From assembly GCF_005938625.1 (NCBI RefSeq), contig NZ_VCNJ01000013.1, positions 141,724 through 205,723 on the forward strand: a stretch of 64,000 bases of DNA. Direction: 5' to 3'. The stretch's first letter is position 1. Each line of letters opens with the position of its first letter. Under the pieces are notes generated by a model that was not told where the DNA came from, ran no database searches, and saw nothing but the letters and a program-made list of their open reading frames with translations. The stretch is from Pseudomonas fluorescens. GTDB lineage: Bacteria; Pseudomonadota; Gammaproteobacteria; Pseudomonadales; Pseudomonadaceae. Positions 1-9,262 of the stretch are shown here, in pieces. The translations under genes and the position numbers were made by a program.

Positions 1-80
1 AAGGGTGAAGTTGAAACTGGCGTTTTCGCCTGGTTTTGTAGCGGCAGGCCATTTGCCGGTCAGTCAGGAACTGCACAATC

Positions 81-174
81 CCTGTGGGAGCGAGCTTGCT
101 CGCGAAGAGGGTTTATCAGCCAACATTTCGGTTGCCTGACACACCGCCTTCGCGAGCAAGCTCGCTCCCACAAG
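81..174. repeat. REP palindrome pair
   Basis: Two inverted copies of the REP core (GGGAGCGAGCTTGCTCGCGA at about 85-104 and its complement at about 150-170) lie about 45 bp apart, the usual paired arrangement of Pseudomonas REPs. Bases 1-80 before it, and 175-214 after it, contain no gene I can support. Confidence 0.9.
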
Positions 175-214
175 GTTCGTTGCGCCGAAATTAACTCAAA
201 ATGATGACCGGTAG

Positions 215-598
215 CTACAGGACAGCGAACGTGCCTTGTGCTTTTGCGACCAGTTTGTCGCCCTGCATCACGTCGGCTTCGACCACTAAAGTGCGGCGGC
301 CCGGGTGGATGACCCGTGCCGTGCACATGACCTCGCCGTCGGAAACGGCGCGGATATAGTTGATCTTGCACTCGATGGTCGCGCTCTGCTGATCGAAGCC
401 GTGGGTGCTGGAACAGGCCAGCCCCATGGCGATGTCGACCAGACTGAACAGCGCGCCGCCGTGCAATTTGCCGCCGCGATTGCGCAGTTCCGGTTCCAGC
501 ACCAGGGCGACTTGCGCCACCCCGGTTTCCAGGCTGTGCAGGCGGCAGCCCAACAGCTTGAAAAACGCGCTCTCGACGAGCCCGGCCGGAATTTCCAT
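215..598 (-). CDS. PaaI-type hotdog-fold thioesterase
   Basis: A 127-residue single hotdog domain. The signature is residues 46-55, HGGALFSLVD, where the HGG loop and the Asp are the expected acyl-CoA thioesterase active-site features of the PaaI/4HBT family. The family hydrolyses acyl-CoA or aryl-CoA esters in the cytoplasm; the substrate cannot be read from sequence. Its ATG overlaps the tex stop by one base (TGATG on the minus strand), so it is probably translationally coupled to tex and co-transcribed with it. The length matches the family. No signal peptide is seen. Family is secure, exact substrate unknown. Confidence 0.88.
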   Translation of the reverse strand: MEIPAGLVESAFFKLLGCRLHSLETGVAQVALVLEPELRNRGGKLHGGALFSLVDIAMGLACSSTHGFDQQSATIECKINYIRAVSDGEVMCTARVIHPGRRTLVVEADVMQGDKLVAKAQGTFAVL

Positions 599-2922
599 CA
601 GCGTTTCTTCAACTGCTTGGCATTGGCGAACAGCGAGGCCATCGCATTGTTCACCGGCGCTGCGGTGGCGGTTTCCTTGCGTGGCGCGTTGTTCGAAGGC
701 TGGCGCTGGGCCGAGCCCGGACGCGAGCCACGGGCACCGTCGATTTTCTCGCCCGGGGTGTCGCCCATGCGCATCGACAGGCCAACGCGTTTACGCGGGA
801 TGTCGACTTCCATGACCTTCACTTTCACCACGTCACCGGCCTTCACCGCTTCACGCGGATCCTTGATGAACTTCTCCGACAGCGCCGAGATGTGCACCAG
901 ACCGTCCTGATGCACGCCGATGTCGACGAATGCGCCGAACGCGGTCACGTTGGTGACGACGCCTTCGAGGATCATCCCCAATTGCAGGTCTTTCAGGTCT
1001 TCGACGCCTTCCTGGAACTCGGCCGTCTTGAACTCCGGACGCGGGTCGCGGCCCGGTTTTTCCAGTTCCTGGATGATGTCGGTGACGGTTGGCAGACCGA
1101 ACGTCTCGTCGGTGAATTTCTTCGGATCCAGACGCTTGAGGAAGCTTGCATCACCGATCAGCGAGCGGATATCACGGTCGGTTTCAGCGGCAATACGCTG
1201 CACCAGCGGATAGGCTTCCGGGTGAACCGCCGACGAATCCAGCGGGTTGTCGCCGTTCATCACGCGCAAGAAACCGGCAGCCTGTTCGAAGGTTTTTTCG
1301 CCCAGACGCGCGACTTTCTTCAGGGCTGCACGGGTTTTGAACGCGCCGTGCTCATCGCGGTGCGCGACGATGTTTTGCGCCAGCGTTGCGTTGAGGCCGG
1401 AGATCCGCGCCAGCAGCGCCACCGAAGCAGTGTTCACATCAACGCCGACGGCGTTCACGCAGTCCTCGACCACGGCGTCCAGACCACGCGCCAGTTTCAG
1501 CTGTGAAACGTCATGCTGGTACTGGCCGACACCGATGGATTTCGGATCGATTTTCACCAGTTCAGCCAGTGGATCCTGCAGACGACGGGCGATGGACACC
1601 GCGCCACGGATCGACACGTCCAGATCCGGGAATTCCTTGGCTGCCAGTTCCGACGCCGAGTAAACCGATGCGCCGGCTTCGGAGACCATGACCTTGGTCA
1701 TTTTCATCGCTGGGTATTTTTTGATCAGCTCGATCGCCAGTTTATCGGTCTCGCGGCTGGCGGTGCCGTTGCCGATGGCGATCAGGTCAACCGAATGCTT
1801 GGCGCACAGGGCGGCCAGAATGGCGATGGTCTGATCCCACTTGTTGTGCGGCACGTGCGGGTAAACCGTGGCGTGATCGAGCAGTTTGCCGGTGGAGTCG
1901 ACCACGGCAACCTTGCAGCCGGTACGCAGGCCCGGGTCGAGACCGAGGGTTGCGCGCGGGCCGGCCGGTGCGGCCAGCAGCAGGTCGTGCAGGTTGTGCG
2001 CGAACACGTTGATCGCCTCGGTTTCGGCACCGTCACGCAGTTCGCCGAGCAGGTCGGTTTCCAGGTGCGTGTAGAGCTTGACCTTCCACGTCCAGCGCAC
2101 CACTTCGCCGAGCCATTTGTCGGCCGGGCGGTTCTGGTTCTGGATGTTGAATTGCTGGCCGATCATGCCTTCGCACGGGTGCATGGTGCCCGGCAATTCG
2201 TCGCCGACTTTCAGCGCGGAGCTGAGGATGCCTTCGTTGCGGCCACGGAAAATGGCGAGCGCGCGGTGCGACGGCATGCTTTTCAGCGGCTCGTCGTGTT
2301 CGAAGTAGTCGCGGAACTTGGCGCCTTCTTCTTCCTTGCCGGCGATAACGCGGGCACTGAGGGTGGCTTCCTGTTTCAGGTAGTTACGCAGTTTTTCCAG
2401 CAGGCTGGCGTCTTCGGCGAAGCGTTCCATGAGGATGTACTTGGCGCCTTCAAGGGCTGCCTTGACATCGGCCACGCCTTTTTCGGCATCAACGAAGCGC
2501 GCGGCTTCGGTTTCCGGGGCCAGGTTCGGGTCGTTGAACAGGCCGTCGGCCAAGTCGCCGAGGCCGGCTTCCAGGGCAATCTGGCCCTTGGTGCGGCGCT
2601 TCTGCTTGTACGGCAAGTACAAGTCTTCGAGGCGGGTCTTGGTGTCGGCGAGTTTGATGTCGCGTTCGAGGGCAGGGGTGAGTTTGCCTTGCTCTTCGAT
2701 GCTGGCGAGGATGCTGATGCGCCGTTCGTCGAGTTCTCGCAGGTAGCGCAGACGCTCTTCCAGATGACGCAACTGGGTGTCATCGAGGCTGCCGGTGACT
2801 TCTTTCCGGTAACGGGCGATGAAGGGAACGGTAGAGCCTTCATCGAGTAGCGCGACGGCCGCTTCGACCTGTTGTGGGCGTACGCCGAGTTCCTCGGCAA
2901 TGCGGCTGTTGATGCTGTCCAT
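598..2922 (-). CDS. tex: Tex family RNA-binding transcription accessory protein
   Basis: Encodes 774 residues from the ATG at 2922, chosen over an in-frame ATG 15 bp upstream because AGGTGG sits just before it and [12 protein letters not shown] is the usual family N-terminus. Order of parts: an N-terminal helical region, a YqgF/RNase H-like domain near residue 327 ([17 protein letters not shown]), helix-hairpin-helix repeats near 490-560, and an S1 RNA-binding domain near 650-720 ([17 protein letters not shown]). Tex proteins bind nucleic acid and influence transcription and virulence gene expression; the mechanism is poorly defined. The C-terminal tail is basic and low-complexity. Divergent from ompR, as in other pseudomonads. 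The downstream thioesterase gene is coupled to it. Confidence 0.97.
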   Translation of the reverse strand: MDSINSRIAEELGVRPQQVEAAVALLDEGSTVPFIARYRKEVTGSLDDTQLRHLEERLRYLRELDERRISILASIEEQGKLTPALERDIKLADTKTRLEDLYLPYKQKRRTKGQIALEAGLGDLADGLFNDPNLAPETEAARFVDAEKGVADVKAALEGAKYILMERFAEDASLLEKLRNYLKQEATLSARVIAGKEEEGAKFRDYFEHDEPLKSMPSHRALAIFRGRNEGILSSALKVGDELPGTMHPCEGMIGQQFNIQNQNRPADKWLGEVVRWTWKVKLYTHLETDLLGELRDGAETEAINVFAHNLHDLLLAAPAGPRATLGLDPGLRTGCKVAVVDSTGKLLDHATVYPHVPHNKWDQTIAILAALCAKHSVDLIAIGNGTASRETDKLAIELIKKYPAMKMTKVMVSEAGASVYSASELAAKEFPDLDVSIRGAVSIARRLQDPLAELVKIDPKSIGVGQYQHDVSQLKLARGLDAVVEDCVNAVGVDVNTASVALLARISGLNATLAQNIVAHRDEHGAFKTRAALKKVARLGEKTFEQAAGFLRVMNGDNPLDSSAVHPEAYPLVQRIAAETDRDIRSLIGDASFLKRLDPKKFTDETFGLPTVTDIIQELEKPGRDPRPEFKTAEFQEGVEDLKDLQLGMILEGVVTNVTAFGAFVDIGVHQDGLVHISALSEKFIKDPREAVKAGDVVKVKVMEVDIPRKRVGLSMRMGDTPGEKIDGARGSRPGSAQRQPSNNAPRKETATAAPVNNAMASLFANAKQLKKR

Positions 2923-3280
2923 AAAACCACCTGACATAGTGTGAAATCAGGCTCGCAGGCACGGAAATAAAGGCCCGGAGTCTGGTTGAGCGGCTAGAAA
3001 ATTGCCGCTGCCTGGGTCAAAAGGCAGCCCGTTGACCCTTGAAATCGAACAATTACTGCGCTGGACAGGAAAAAAAACCTGCCACCTGCGGTAACGATTC
3101 AGACGTTGCCTGGCACAAAACGCCGCGCATTATAACCAGCGTTCTGTCATTCGGGGGCGTCGCAGTCTGTAGGCATAAACCCCGGTTTTCTGGCAGTGAA
3201 GGAAAAATCTGCTAACAATGCACACGGTGCGTATAACGGCAGCTACGCCATAATGCGCGCCGAGCTAAAAGGAGCATCCA
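2923..3280. promoter_or_regulatory. tex/ompR divergent intergenic region
   Basis: About 360 bp between the divergent tex and ompR genes with no supported gene. On the minus strand a TATAAT box lies at 3129-3134, a candidate -10 for tex with a leader of about 200 nt; I find no good -35 for it. A CATAAT box about 30 bp before ompR could be the ompR -10. AAGGAG lies just before the ompR ATG. Confidence 0.4.
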
Positions 3281-4021
3281 ATGAGCAGCACTGCACAAAC
3301 TGCTGAAGGCGAAAAAATTCTCATCGTTGACGACGATCCGGGGCTGAGCAGCCTGCTGGAACGTTTTTTCGTCAGCAAGGGCTACCGTGCCCGCACCGTA
3401 CCGAACACCGAACAGATGGATCGTCTGCTGTCGCGTGAAGTCTTCAATCTTGTGGTCCTCGACCTCATGCTGCCCGGGGAAGACGGTCTGACCGCTTGCC
3501 GCCGCCTGCGTGGCGCGAACAATCAGATTCCGATCATCATGCTCACCGCCAAGGGCGATGAGTTGAGCCGCATCAAGGGCCTGGAACTGGGCGCCGACGA
3601 TTATCTGGCCAAGCCGTTCAACCCGGACGAGCTGATGGCCCGGGTCAAAGCTGTCCTGCGTCGTCAGGCCGCACCGGTGCCGGGCGCGCCGGGCAGTGAA
3701 GACGAAAACGTCACTTTCGGTGATTACGTGTTGTCGCTGGCCACCCGCGAACTGAAACGCGGCGATGAAGTGCACATGCTCACCACGGGTGAGTTTGCGG
3801 TACTCAAGGCACTGGTGATGAACGCGCGTCAGCCGCTGACCCGCGACAAACTGATGAACCTGGCCCGTGGCCGCGAGTGGGACGCCCTCGAGCGTTCCAT
3901 CGACGTGCAGATTTCCCGTCTGCGCCGCATGATCGAGCCTGATCCATCGAAGCCGCGTTATATCCAGACCGTCTGGGGTGTGGGCTACGTGTTCGTACCG
4001 GATGGCGCCGCCACCAAGTGA
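3281..4021 (+). CDS. ompR: OmpR-family osmolarity response regulator
   Basis: 246 residues, the usual length. The N-terminal receiver domain has the acidic pocket D17-D18-D19, phosphoacceptor Asp61 (VVLDLMLPGEDG), Thr89 and Lys111 (YLAKPF). The C-terminal winged-helix domain carries the family's ALERSIDVQISRLRR recognition-helix region and the GVGYVF end. It would be phosphorylated by EnvZ, encoded 113 bp downstream on the same strand, and then bind promoters of porin and envelope genes. A strong AAGGAG ribosome site precedes the ATG. Assignment by sequence and by EnvZ neighbour is firm. Confidence 0.96.
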   Translation: MSSTAQTAEGEKILIVDDDPGLSSLLERFFVSKGYRARTVPNTEQMDRLLSREVFNLVVLDLMLPGEDGLTACRRLRGANNQIPIIMLTAKGDELSRIKGLELGADDYLAKPFNPDELMARVKAVLRRQAAPVPGAPGSEDENVTFGDYVLSLATRELKRGDEVHMLTTGEFAVLKALVMNARQPLTRDKLMNLARGREWDALERSIDVQISRLRRMIEPDPSKPRYIQTVWGVGYVFVPDGAATK

Positions 4022-4030
4022 TCGGCGATT

Positions 4031-4120
4031 TGTAGGAGCGGGTCTGCGGGTTTTGGTCGAACGGCCATGCCCGCAGACTCGCAATCCGCAATATGCGAGC
4101 ATTGCTCGCTCCTGCAAGTG
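4031..4120. repeat. REP-like palindrome between ompR and envZ
   Basis: Two stem-forming segments lie back to back: GGAGCGGGTCTGCGGG pairing with CCCGCAGAC, and TGCGAGCATTGCTCGCTCC. They resemble the Pseudomonas REP family but diverge from the main REP type in this window. Position inside the ompR-envZ operon suggests a possible effect on mRNA stability or differential expression, which is inference. Confidence 0.6.
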
Positions 4121-4134
4121 TGTAGCGGTTATAG

Positions 4135-5448
4135 ATGAAGACCCCTGTCTGGTTCCCCCAAAGTTTTTTCTCCCGCACCCTTTGGCTGGTGCTTATCGTC
4201 GTGTTGTTCTCCAAGGCGCTGACCCTGGTTTATCTGTTGATGAACGAGGACGTGCTGGTGGACCGCCAATACAGCCACGGCGTCGCCCTGACGCTGCGCG
4301 CCTATTGGGCTGCCGATGAAGAAAACCGCGCGAAGATCGCTGATGCCGCCACCCTGATTCGGGTAGTCGGCGCCGGTGTGCCGGAAGGCGAGCAGCACTG
4401 GCCGTACAGCGAAATCTACCAGCGACAGATGCAGGCGGAGTTGGGCGCCGACACTGAAGTGCGTTTGCGCATGCACTCGCCGCCGGCTTTGTGGGTGCGC
4501 GCCCCGAGCCTCGGTGACGGCTGGCTGAAGGTGCCGCTGTATCCGCACCCGTTGCGCGGCCAGAAAATCTGGAACGTGCTCGGCTGGTTCCTCGCCATCG
4601 GCTTGTTGTCGACAGCGTCGGCATGGATTTTCGTCAGTCAGCTCAACCAACCCTTGAAGCGTCTGGTCTATGCCGCCCGGCAACTCGGTCAGGGCCGCAG
4701 CGTACGTCTGCCGATCAGCGACACGCCGAGCGAGATGACCGAGGTGTATCGCGCTTTTAACCAGATGGCCGAAGACGTCGAGCAGGCCGGACGCGAGCGT
4801 GAGTTGATGCTGGCCGGCGTGTCCCATGACTTGCGCACACCGTTGACGCGGTTGCGCCTGTCGCTGGAGTTGATGGGCGACCGCAACGACCTGACCGACG
4901 ACATGGTGCGCGACATTGAAGACATGGACGCGATTCTTGACCAGTTCCTCGCGTTCATCCGCGACGGTCGTGACGAGTCGGTGGAAGAAGTGGATCTGAC
5001 TGATCTGGTGCGCGAGGTCGCGGCGCCATACAACCAGAATGAAGAGAAGGTGCGTTTGCGTCTTGAGCCGATTCAGCCGTTTCCGCTGCGGCGGGTATCG
5101 ATGAAGCGCTTGCTGAACAACCTGATCGGCAACGCCTTGAACCATGCTGGCGGTCACGTTGAAGTCGCGGCTTACGTGTCCGGTGACGTCAGTGCGCCGT
5201 ATGTGGTGCTGAGTGTGATGGACCGAGGGGCGGGGATCGATCCTTCGGAGCTGGAGGCGATTTTCAACCCGTTTACCCGAGGCGATCGTGCTCGGGGTGG
5301 CAAGGGTACTGGCTTGGGTTTGGCGATTGTGAAGCGGATTGCTTCGATGCATGGCGGCAATGTTGAATTGCGTAACCGGTCCGGGGGAGGGCTGGAGGCG
5401 CGGGTGAGATTGCCGCTGGGGTTGATGTTGCCTCGGGATGCTGTATAG
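4135..5448 (+). CDS. envZ: EnvZ sensor histidine kinase
   Basis: 437 residues. Membrane segments are at about 15-35 and 145-167, enclosing a periplasmic domain of about 105 residues. A HAMP linker follows at about 168-220. The dimerisation/H-box has His231 in AGVSHDLRTPLTRLRL. The C-terminal ATPase domain shows N-box (NNLIGNALNHAGG), DRGAGID and GKGTGLGLAIVKR motifs. It autophosphorylates at His231 and transfers phosphate to OmpR Asp61. The ribosome site before ATG 4135 is weak. The end converges on rimK with a strong hairpin between. Confidence 0.95.
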   Translation: MKTPVWFPQSFFSRTLWLVLIVVLFSKALTLVYLLMNEDVLVDRQYSHGVALTLRAYWAADEENRAKIADAATLIRVVGAGVPEGEQHWPYSEIYQRQMQAELGADTEVRLRMHSPPALWVRAPSLGDGWLKVPLYPHPLRGQKIWNVLGWFLAIGLLSTASAWIFVSQLNQPLKRLVYAARQLGQGRSVRLPISDTPSEMTEVYRAFNQMAEDVEQAGRERELMLAGVSHDLRTPLTRLRLSLELMGDRNDLTDDMVRDIEDMDAILDQFLAFIRDGRDESVEEVDLTDLVREVAAPYNQNEEKVRLRLEPIQPFPLRRVSMKRLLNNLIGNALNHAGGHVEVAAYVSGDVSAPYVVLSVMDRGAGIDPSELEAIFNPFTRGDRARGGKGTGLGLAIVKRIASMHGGNVELRNRSGGGLEARVRLPLGLMLPRDAV

Positions 5449-5473
5449 GCGCAGCGACGAGTTTCAAGCTGCA

Positions 5474-5519
5474 AGCGGCAAGCAAAAGCGACTTTACTTG
5501 TCGCTTGAAGCTTGCCGCT
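5474..5519. terminator. Inverted repeat between convergent envZ and rimK
   Basis: AGCGGCAAGC (5474-5483) pairs with GCTTGCCGCT (5510-5519), and inside it AAGCGAC (486-492) pairs with GTCGCTT (500-506). It lies exactly between the convergent stop codons, so a bidirectional terminator or stabiliser is likely. There is only a short T run (GGTTTT) on the plus side. Confidence 0.55.
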
Positions 5520-5530
5520 AGAAGCTGGTT

Positions 5531-6436
5531 TTAGCCCTTGCCTTTTGTCCGGGTCATATTCGGCCCGCCATTTTTCTCAAGATGCTCAATGATGATCCCC
5601 GCCACATTCTTCCCTGTGGTGGTCTCGATCCCTTCCAGTCCTGGCGACGAATTCACTTCCATCACTAACGGCCCGTGATTGGAACGCAGGATATCCACAC
5701 CCGCCACCGCCAGTCCCATGACCTTCGCCGCGCGCAACGCGGTCATGCGTTCTTCCGGGGTGATCTTGATCAGACTGGCGCTGCCGCCGCGATGCAGGTT
5801 GGACCGGAATTCACCCGGCTTGGCCTGCCGCTTCATTGCCGCGATGACTTTGTCACCGACCACGAAACAACGAATATCCGCGCCGCCCGCTTCCTTGATG
5901 TACTCCTGAACCATGATGTTCTGCTTCAGGCCCATGAAGGCCTCGATCACCGATTCCGCCGCCGTGGCGGTTTCGCACAGCACCACACCGATACCTTGAG
6001 TGCCTTCCAGTACCTTGATCACCAGCGGCGCGCCGTTGACCATGTCGATCAAATCGGGAATGTCATCCGGCGAGTGGGCAAACCCGGTCACCGGCAAACC
6101 GATGCCGCGTCGCGACAGCAATTGCAGCGAACGCAGCTTGTCCCGCGAACGGGCGATGGCTACCGATTCATTGAGCGGGAACACCCCCATCATTTCGAAC
6201 TGGCGCAACACCGCGCAGCCGTAGAACGTCACCGACGCGCCGATCCGTGGAATCACCGCGTCAAAGCCTTCCAGCGGTTTGCCGCGATAGTGGATCTGCG
6301 GCTTGTGGCTGGCGATGTTCATGTAGGCGCGCAAGGTGTCGATCACTACCATTTCATGCCCGCGCTCGGTTCCGGCTTCGACCAGACGGCGGGTGGAATA
6401 CAGACGCGGATTCCGCGACAGCACAGCGATCTTCAT
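5531..6436 (-). CDS. rimK: RimK ribosomal protein S6–L-glutamate ligase
   Basis: 301 residues from ATG 6436. Longer in-frame starts exist upstream but lie inside rim[19 protein letters not shown] is the family N-terminus. ATP-grasp features: [15 protein letters not shown] (nucleotide-binding loop) and [14 protein letters not shown] (metal site near the C-terminus). The enzyme adds glutamate residues to the C-terminus of ribosomal protein S6, altering the ribosome and downstream protein levels. The start overlaps the rimB stop (ATGA), and rimA lies before rimB, giving the rimABK operon described in plant-associated Pseudomonas, where RimA and RimB modulate RimK activity. Confidence 0.95.
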   Translation of the reverse strand: MKIAVLSRNPRLYSTRRLVEAGTERGHEMVVIDTLRAYMNIASHKPQIHYRGKPLEGFDAVIPRIGASVTFYGCAVLRQFEMMGVFPLNESVAIARSRDKLRSLQLLSRRGIGLPVTGFAHSPDDIPDLIDMVNGAPLVIKVLEGTQGIGVVLCETATAAESVIEAFMGLKQNIMVQEYIKEAGGADIRCFVVGDKVIAAMKRQAKPGEFRSNLHRGGSASLIKITPEERMTALRAAKVMGLAVAGVDILRSNHGPLVMEVNSSPGLEGIETTTGKNVAGIIIEHLEKNGGPNMTRTKGKG

Positions 6437-6912
6437 GCAACACCTGTGGAGGAGGTAGATACCGGGAACACCGGCTTGTCTTGTACATATTTGATGCCCG
6501 GATTGACCACCAACTGGCCATCGATCAGGGCTTTGGAACCGAGCAACAGGCGATAACGCATCGACTTGCGGCAGGCGAGGGTGAACTCGACCGGCCACAC
6601 TCGATCACCCAAGGCCAGGGTGGTGCTGATCACGTAGCGCACCTGCGCATGGCCGTTGGAGCTTTTGATGGTCTTGCGCGTCACCAGCGGTGCTTCACAG
6701 CGGCGGTGGCGCAACTGCACCACCGTGCCCAGGTGCGCGGTGAAGCGCACCCACTTCTCGCCGTCGCGTTCGAAGGGCTCGATGTCGGTGGCATGCAGGC
6801 TGGAGGTGCTGGCACCGGTGTCGATCTTCGCCCGCAGGCCTGCGACTCCCAAATCCGGAAGCGCCACCCACTCGCGCAGACCGACAACGGTCAAATGGTC
6901 AAATGTCTTCAA
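6433..6912 (-). CDS. rimB: RimB, retropepsin-like protease that regulates RimK
   Basis: 159 residues, the former 'ATP-dependent zinc protease' family. The aspartic-protease signature is residues 29-37, KIDTGASTS, with Asp31 the expected catalytic residue. In Pseudomonas the product is known to act with RimA to control RimK-driven S6 glutamylation. It overlaps rimK by four bases and follows rimA by 16 bp. No membrane segment or signal peptide, consistent with a cytosolic role. Being fixed between an EAL-domain gene and rimK makes this assignment stronger than the domain alone would. Confidence 0.9.
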   Translation of the reverse strand: MKTFDHLTVVGLREWVALPDLGVAGLRAKIDTGASTSSLHATDIEPFERDGEKWVRFTAHLGTVVQLRHRRCEAPLVTRKTIKSSNGHAQVRYVISTTLALGDRVWPVEFTLACRKSMRYRLLLGSKALIDGQLVVNPGIKYVQDKPVFPVSTSSTGVA

Positions 6913-6928
6913 TAGAAAAAACCAACGA

Positions 6929-7708
6929 TTAACGCGTCCAGGCTTCAGGTGAAACCTGGGCCAACGCTTTGAATGCAGGTTTGGCGAACCAGAAGCCCTG
7001 CATCAGAAATATTCCACAGTCCGCCAGGAAATCCCGTTCACCGGCGCTCTCAATGCCTTCGGCAATGACTGTAACGTCCAACTCCGCACAGATTGTGACA
7101 ATCCCCCGGACGATCGCCTGACGAACACGGTCTTGATCGACATCGCGGATCAGCGCCATGTCGAGTTTGATCAGGTCCGGTTGGAAATCAGCCAGCAGAT
7201 TGAGCCCCGAATAACCGGCACCGAAATCGTCGATGGCGGTCTTGAAGCCGAATTCGCGGTATTCACGCAGAATATTGGTCAAATGGCGATAGTTATCTAC
7301 GTGCTCGCTTTCCAGGGTTTCGAAAATCAGCCGGTCGATAGGGAAACGGTGTTTTTTTGCCGCCTCGAGCGTACTGCGAATGCATAGCTCTGGACGATAG
7401 ACCGCGTTTGGCATGAAGTTGATCGACAAGTGTGTCTGCATATTTAGATTGGCCGCGCCTTCGATGGCGCGGGTCCGGCAGAGCTGGTCGAAACGGTAGC
7501 GGTTATCTTCTGTAACCTTATCCAGCACAGTGAGTGCGCCTTCACCGGCCACACCTCGAACCAGCGCTTCGTGGGCGAAAACCGACTGGTTGCGCAGATC
7601 GACGATGGGTTGATAGGCGAAGGAAAAGTCGAAGCCCAGCGGCTCGCTTTGCTGGCAGCCCTGGCAACCGGCCTTGGGCGAGATTAATGAAGATGGAAAT
7701 TTAGTCAC
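6929..7708 (-). CDS. rimA: RimA, EAL-domain c-di-GMP phosphodiesterase
   Basis: 259 residues if translation starts at GTG 7708, preferred because GGAGTG lies 5 bp upstream; an in-frame ATG at 7744 would add 12 unusual residues. A single EAL domain: Glu47 in the EALVRG motif, FNMPNAVY-like region, DDFGAGYSGL loop (the family norm is DFGTGYSS), LDMALIRDVD and IAEGIES. The catalytic acidic residues look intact, so c-di-GMP hydrolysis is expected. No GGDEF, PAS or membrane segment. First gene of the rimABK operon; it links c-di-GMP to RimK control of the ribosome. Confidence 0.88.
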   Translation of the reverse strand: MTKFPSSLISPKAGCQGCQQSEPLGFDFSFAYQPIVDLRNQSVFAHEALVRGVAGEGALTVLDKVTEDNRYRFDQLCRTRAIEGAANLNMQTHLSINFMPNAVYRPELCIRSTLEAAKKHRFPIDRLIFETLESEHVDNYRHLTNILREYREFGFKTAIDDFGAGYSGLNLLADFQPDLIKLDMALIRDVDQDRVRQAIVRGIVTICAELDVTVIAEGIESAGERDFLADCGIFLMQGFWFAKPAFKALAQVSPEAWTR

Positions 7709-7767
7709 TCGATCACTCCATGCCGATGAACCGGCCAAGATCACAGTCTATCTGGAGGGCTGAGTTC

Positions 7768-7795
7768 TTGCGCCCGACAGAAACGGTAGTACAGT
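7768..7795 (+). promoter_or_regulatory. Possible sigma-70 promoter of hslR
   Basis: TTGCGC and TACAGT separated by 16 bp, 30 bp before the hslR ATG. It is the best hexamer pair in the 116-bp gap between the divergent rimA and hslR starts. Prediction by eye only. Confidence 0.3.
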
Positions 7796-7824
7796 TCCGA
7801 CTACTGGCTGAACGAGGAATTCAC

Positions 7825-8232
7825 ATGGCGCAAAAACAGGAAGAGGACGACAAGGTTCGTCTCGACAAGTGGTTGTGGGCTGCGCGTTTTTACAAAACCC
7901 GTGCCCTCGCCAAAGCGGCGATCGAAAGTGGCAAGGTGCATTGTCGCGGTGAGCGCTGCAAGCCTGGCAAAGAGCCACGCATTGGCGATGAGTTCGAGAT
8001 TCGTACCGGGTTTGAAGTGCGTACGGTAAAGGTTGAGGCGTTGTCGATTGTGCGGCGCGGCGCACCGGAGGCGCAGACGTTGTACGCGGAGACCGAGGCG
8101 AGTATTGCCAAGCGTGAAGCGGCTGCGGCGATGCGCAAGGCGGGCGCGTTGGGCGTGAGCACCGACGGCAAGCCGAGCAAGAAGCAGCGGCGGGATTTGT
8201 TCAAGTTTCGCGGCAGCAGTAACGACGAATAA
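7825..8232 (+). CDS. hslR: Hsp15, heat-shock S4 RNA-binding protein
   Basis: 135 residues from ATG 7825, preceded by GAGG; upstream in-frame ATGs would add unrelated sequence. The N-terminal S4 domain is clear: RLDKWLWAARFYKTRALA, then GKVHCRGERCKPG. The C-terminal third is basic and Ala-rich, as in E. coli Hsp15 (133 residues). Hsp15 binds stalled 50S subunits carrying nascent chains and helps recycle them after heat stress. The nearby hslO gives two heat or oxidative stress factors in the same neighbourhood, separated here by a divergent phosphatase gene. Confidence 0.94.
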   Translation: MAQKQEEDDKVRLDKWLWAARFYKTRALAKAAIESGKVHCRGERCKPGKEPRIGDEFEIRTGFEVRTVKVEALSIVRRGAPEAQTLYAETEASIAKREAAAAMRKAGALGVSTDGKPSKKQRRDLFKFRGSSNDE

Positions 8233-8256
8233 TCGCCGCGTTGTTGGTGCCGGCCT

Positions 8257-8321
8257 CTTCGCGAGCAGGCTCGCTCCCACAGGAGATTGCATTCCAATGT
8301 GGGAGCGAGCCTGCTCGCGAA
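8257..8321. repeat. REP palindrome pair
   Basis: Two inverted REP cores, GCGAGCAGGCTCGCTCCCAC and its complement, 25 bp apart, between the convergent hslR and phosphatase genes. Both carry the AGG variant of the loop in place of the AAG seen in the other REPs of this window. Confidence 0.9.
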
Positions 8322-8356
8322 TCGAGGGCGCAGCCCTCGCCGAAAACAGCTCGGTA

Positions 8357-9157
8357 TCAGGCGCTACGCACCACACTCATCCGCGACACCAGCGGCAACT
8401 TGCCCAGCAAAGCAAAGATCGGCGCCGTCACCTTCAACCAGAAGTTCGAGGCGTGATACGCAAACGGCGTGTAGTAACCCCAACCCAACGCCCACACCGC
8501 CAGCAGCACACCGCCGATGTAATCGTCCTGACCCCAATGCGCGCCGGCCACCAGTCGCGGCAGCATGAACAACAGCGCCAGGCCCCAGATCGTCACAAAC
8601 TGGCCGACCGTGCGGCTGAACACGCCCATGAACAGCGCCCAGATCAGCAATACCGAAGCGTGGTCACCCGGGAAACTCTGACTCGAGCGATCCTTCAGCT
8701 CCCAGGTCTTCTCCAGATGCGGGAAGTAGTCGCTGATATGCACCGCACCTTCCAGCACCATCGACGGGCTGCTGTGCTGCCAGTCCATATGGTCGGCGAA
8801 CTTGGAAAACAGCGTGCGGATCACCACCATCAACAGCAGGATCGAGAAAAAACCGAAGAATGCGCGACGCACATCAATGGCCTTGAACACCCAGTCGCCC
8901 TTGATCAGCAGCGTCAGCAGAATCAGGCCGACGACAATGTCGAACGGTCGCAGACTTGCAATTGCCCAGATGTGGAGCCATATCGGGTTGCTGGCCAGTG
9001 GTGCATTGAGCGAGCGGAACAGCCACTCGTCGAAAATCACACACAGCGCGTTGCCCGTAGGCCATAACCAGAAAGCCAGTAGCGCCAATGGCACTACATT
9101 GCACAGAACCAGCCGGCCGAGGTTCCACCTAGATTGGAACAAACCCGGATTGTTCAT
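8357..9157 (-). CDS. PAP2-family membrane phosphatase, LpxT-like
   Basis: 266 residues from ATG 9157, preceded by GGGAGGC. About six hydrophobic segments. PAP2 signature pieces: KDRSSQSFPGDHAS (the SGH-like motif) and RLVAGAHWGQDDYIGG (the third motif with its His). PAP2 enzymes in the inner membrane transfer or remove phosphate from lipids such as undecaprenyl pyrophosphate or lipid A; the layout recalls lipid A phosphotransferases, but substrate cannot be fixed from sequence. The first motif (KxxxxxxRP) is not obvious to me, with KTWELKDRSSQ the nearest match. It is divergent from hslO. Confidence 0.8.
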   Translation of the reverse strand: MNNPGLFQSRWNLGRLVLCNVVPLALLAFWLWPTGNALCVIFDEWLFRSLNAPLASNPIWLHIWAIASLRPFDIVVGLILLTLLIKGDWVFKAIDVRRAFFGFFSILLLMVVIRTLFSKFADHMDWQHSSPSMVLEGAVHISDYFPHLEKTWELKDRSSQSFPGDHASVLLIWALFMGVFSRTVGQFVTIWGLALLFMLPRLVAGAHWGQDDYIGGVLLAVWALGWGYYTPFAYHASNFWLKVTAPIFALLGKLPLVSRMSVVRSA

Positions 9158-9262
9158 AAAATGCCTCCCATGGCAGAGCAGTCGGCACCAAAAAGAGTGC
9201 CAAGAAGCGCAAATTTTCACGTCTTGTAACCATTTTGTCACCACATTCAGATACCCAAAATT

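Noticed and set aside
1..80. Partial gene at the left edge
   Set aside because: Short open frames exist on both strands but none shows a recognisable protein end, and they run into the REP.
1513..2850. 445-codon plus-strand frame antisense to tex
   Set aside because: Codon-bias shadow of a GC-rich gene: no ribosome site, no recognisable domain, tex is certain.
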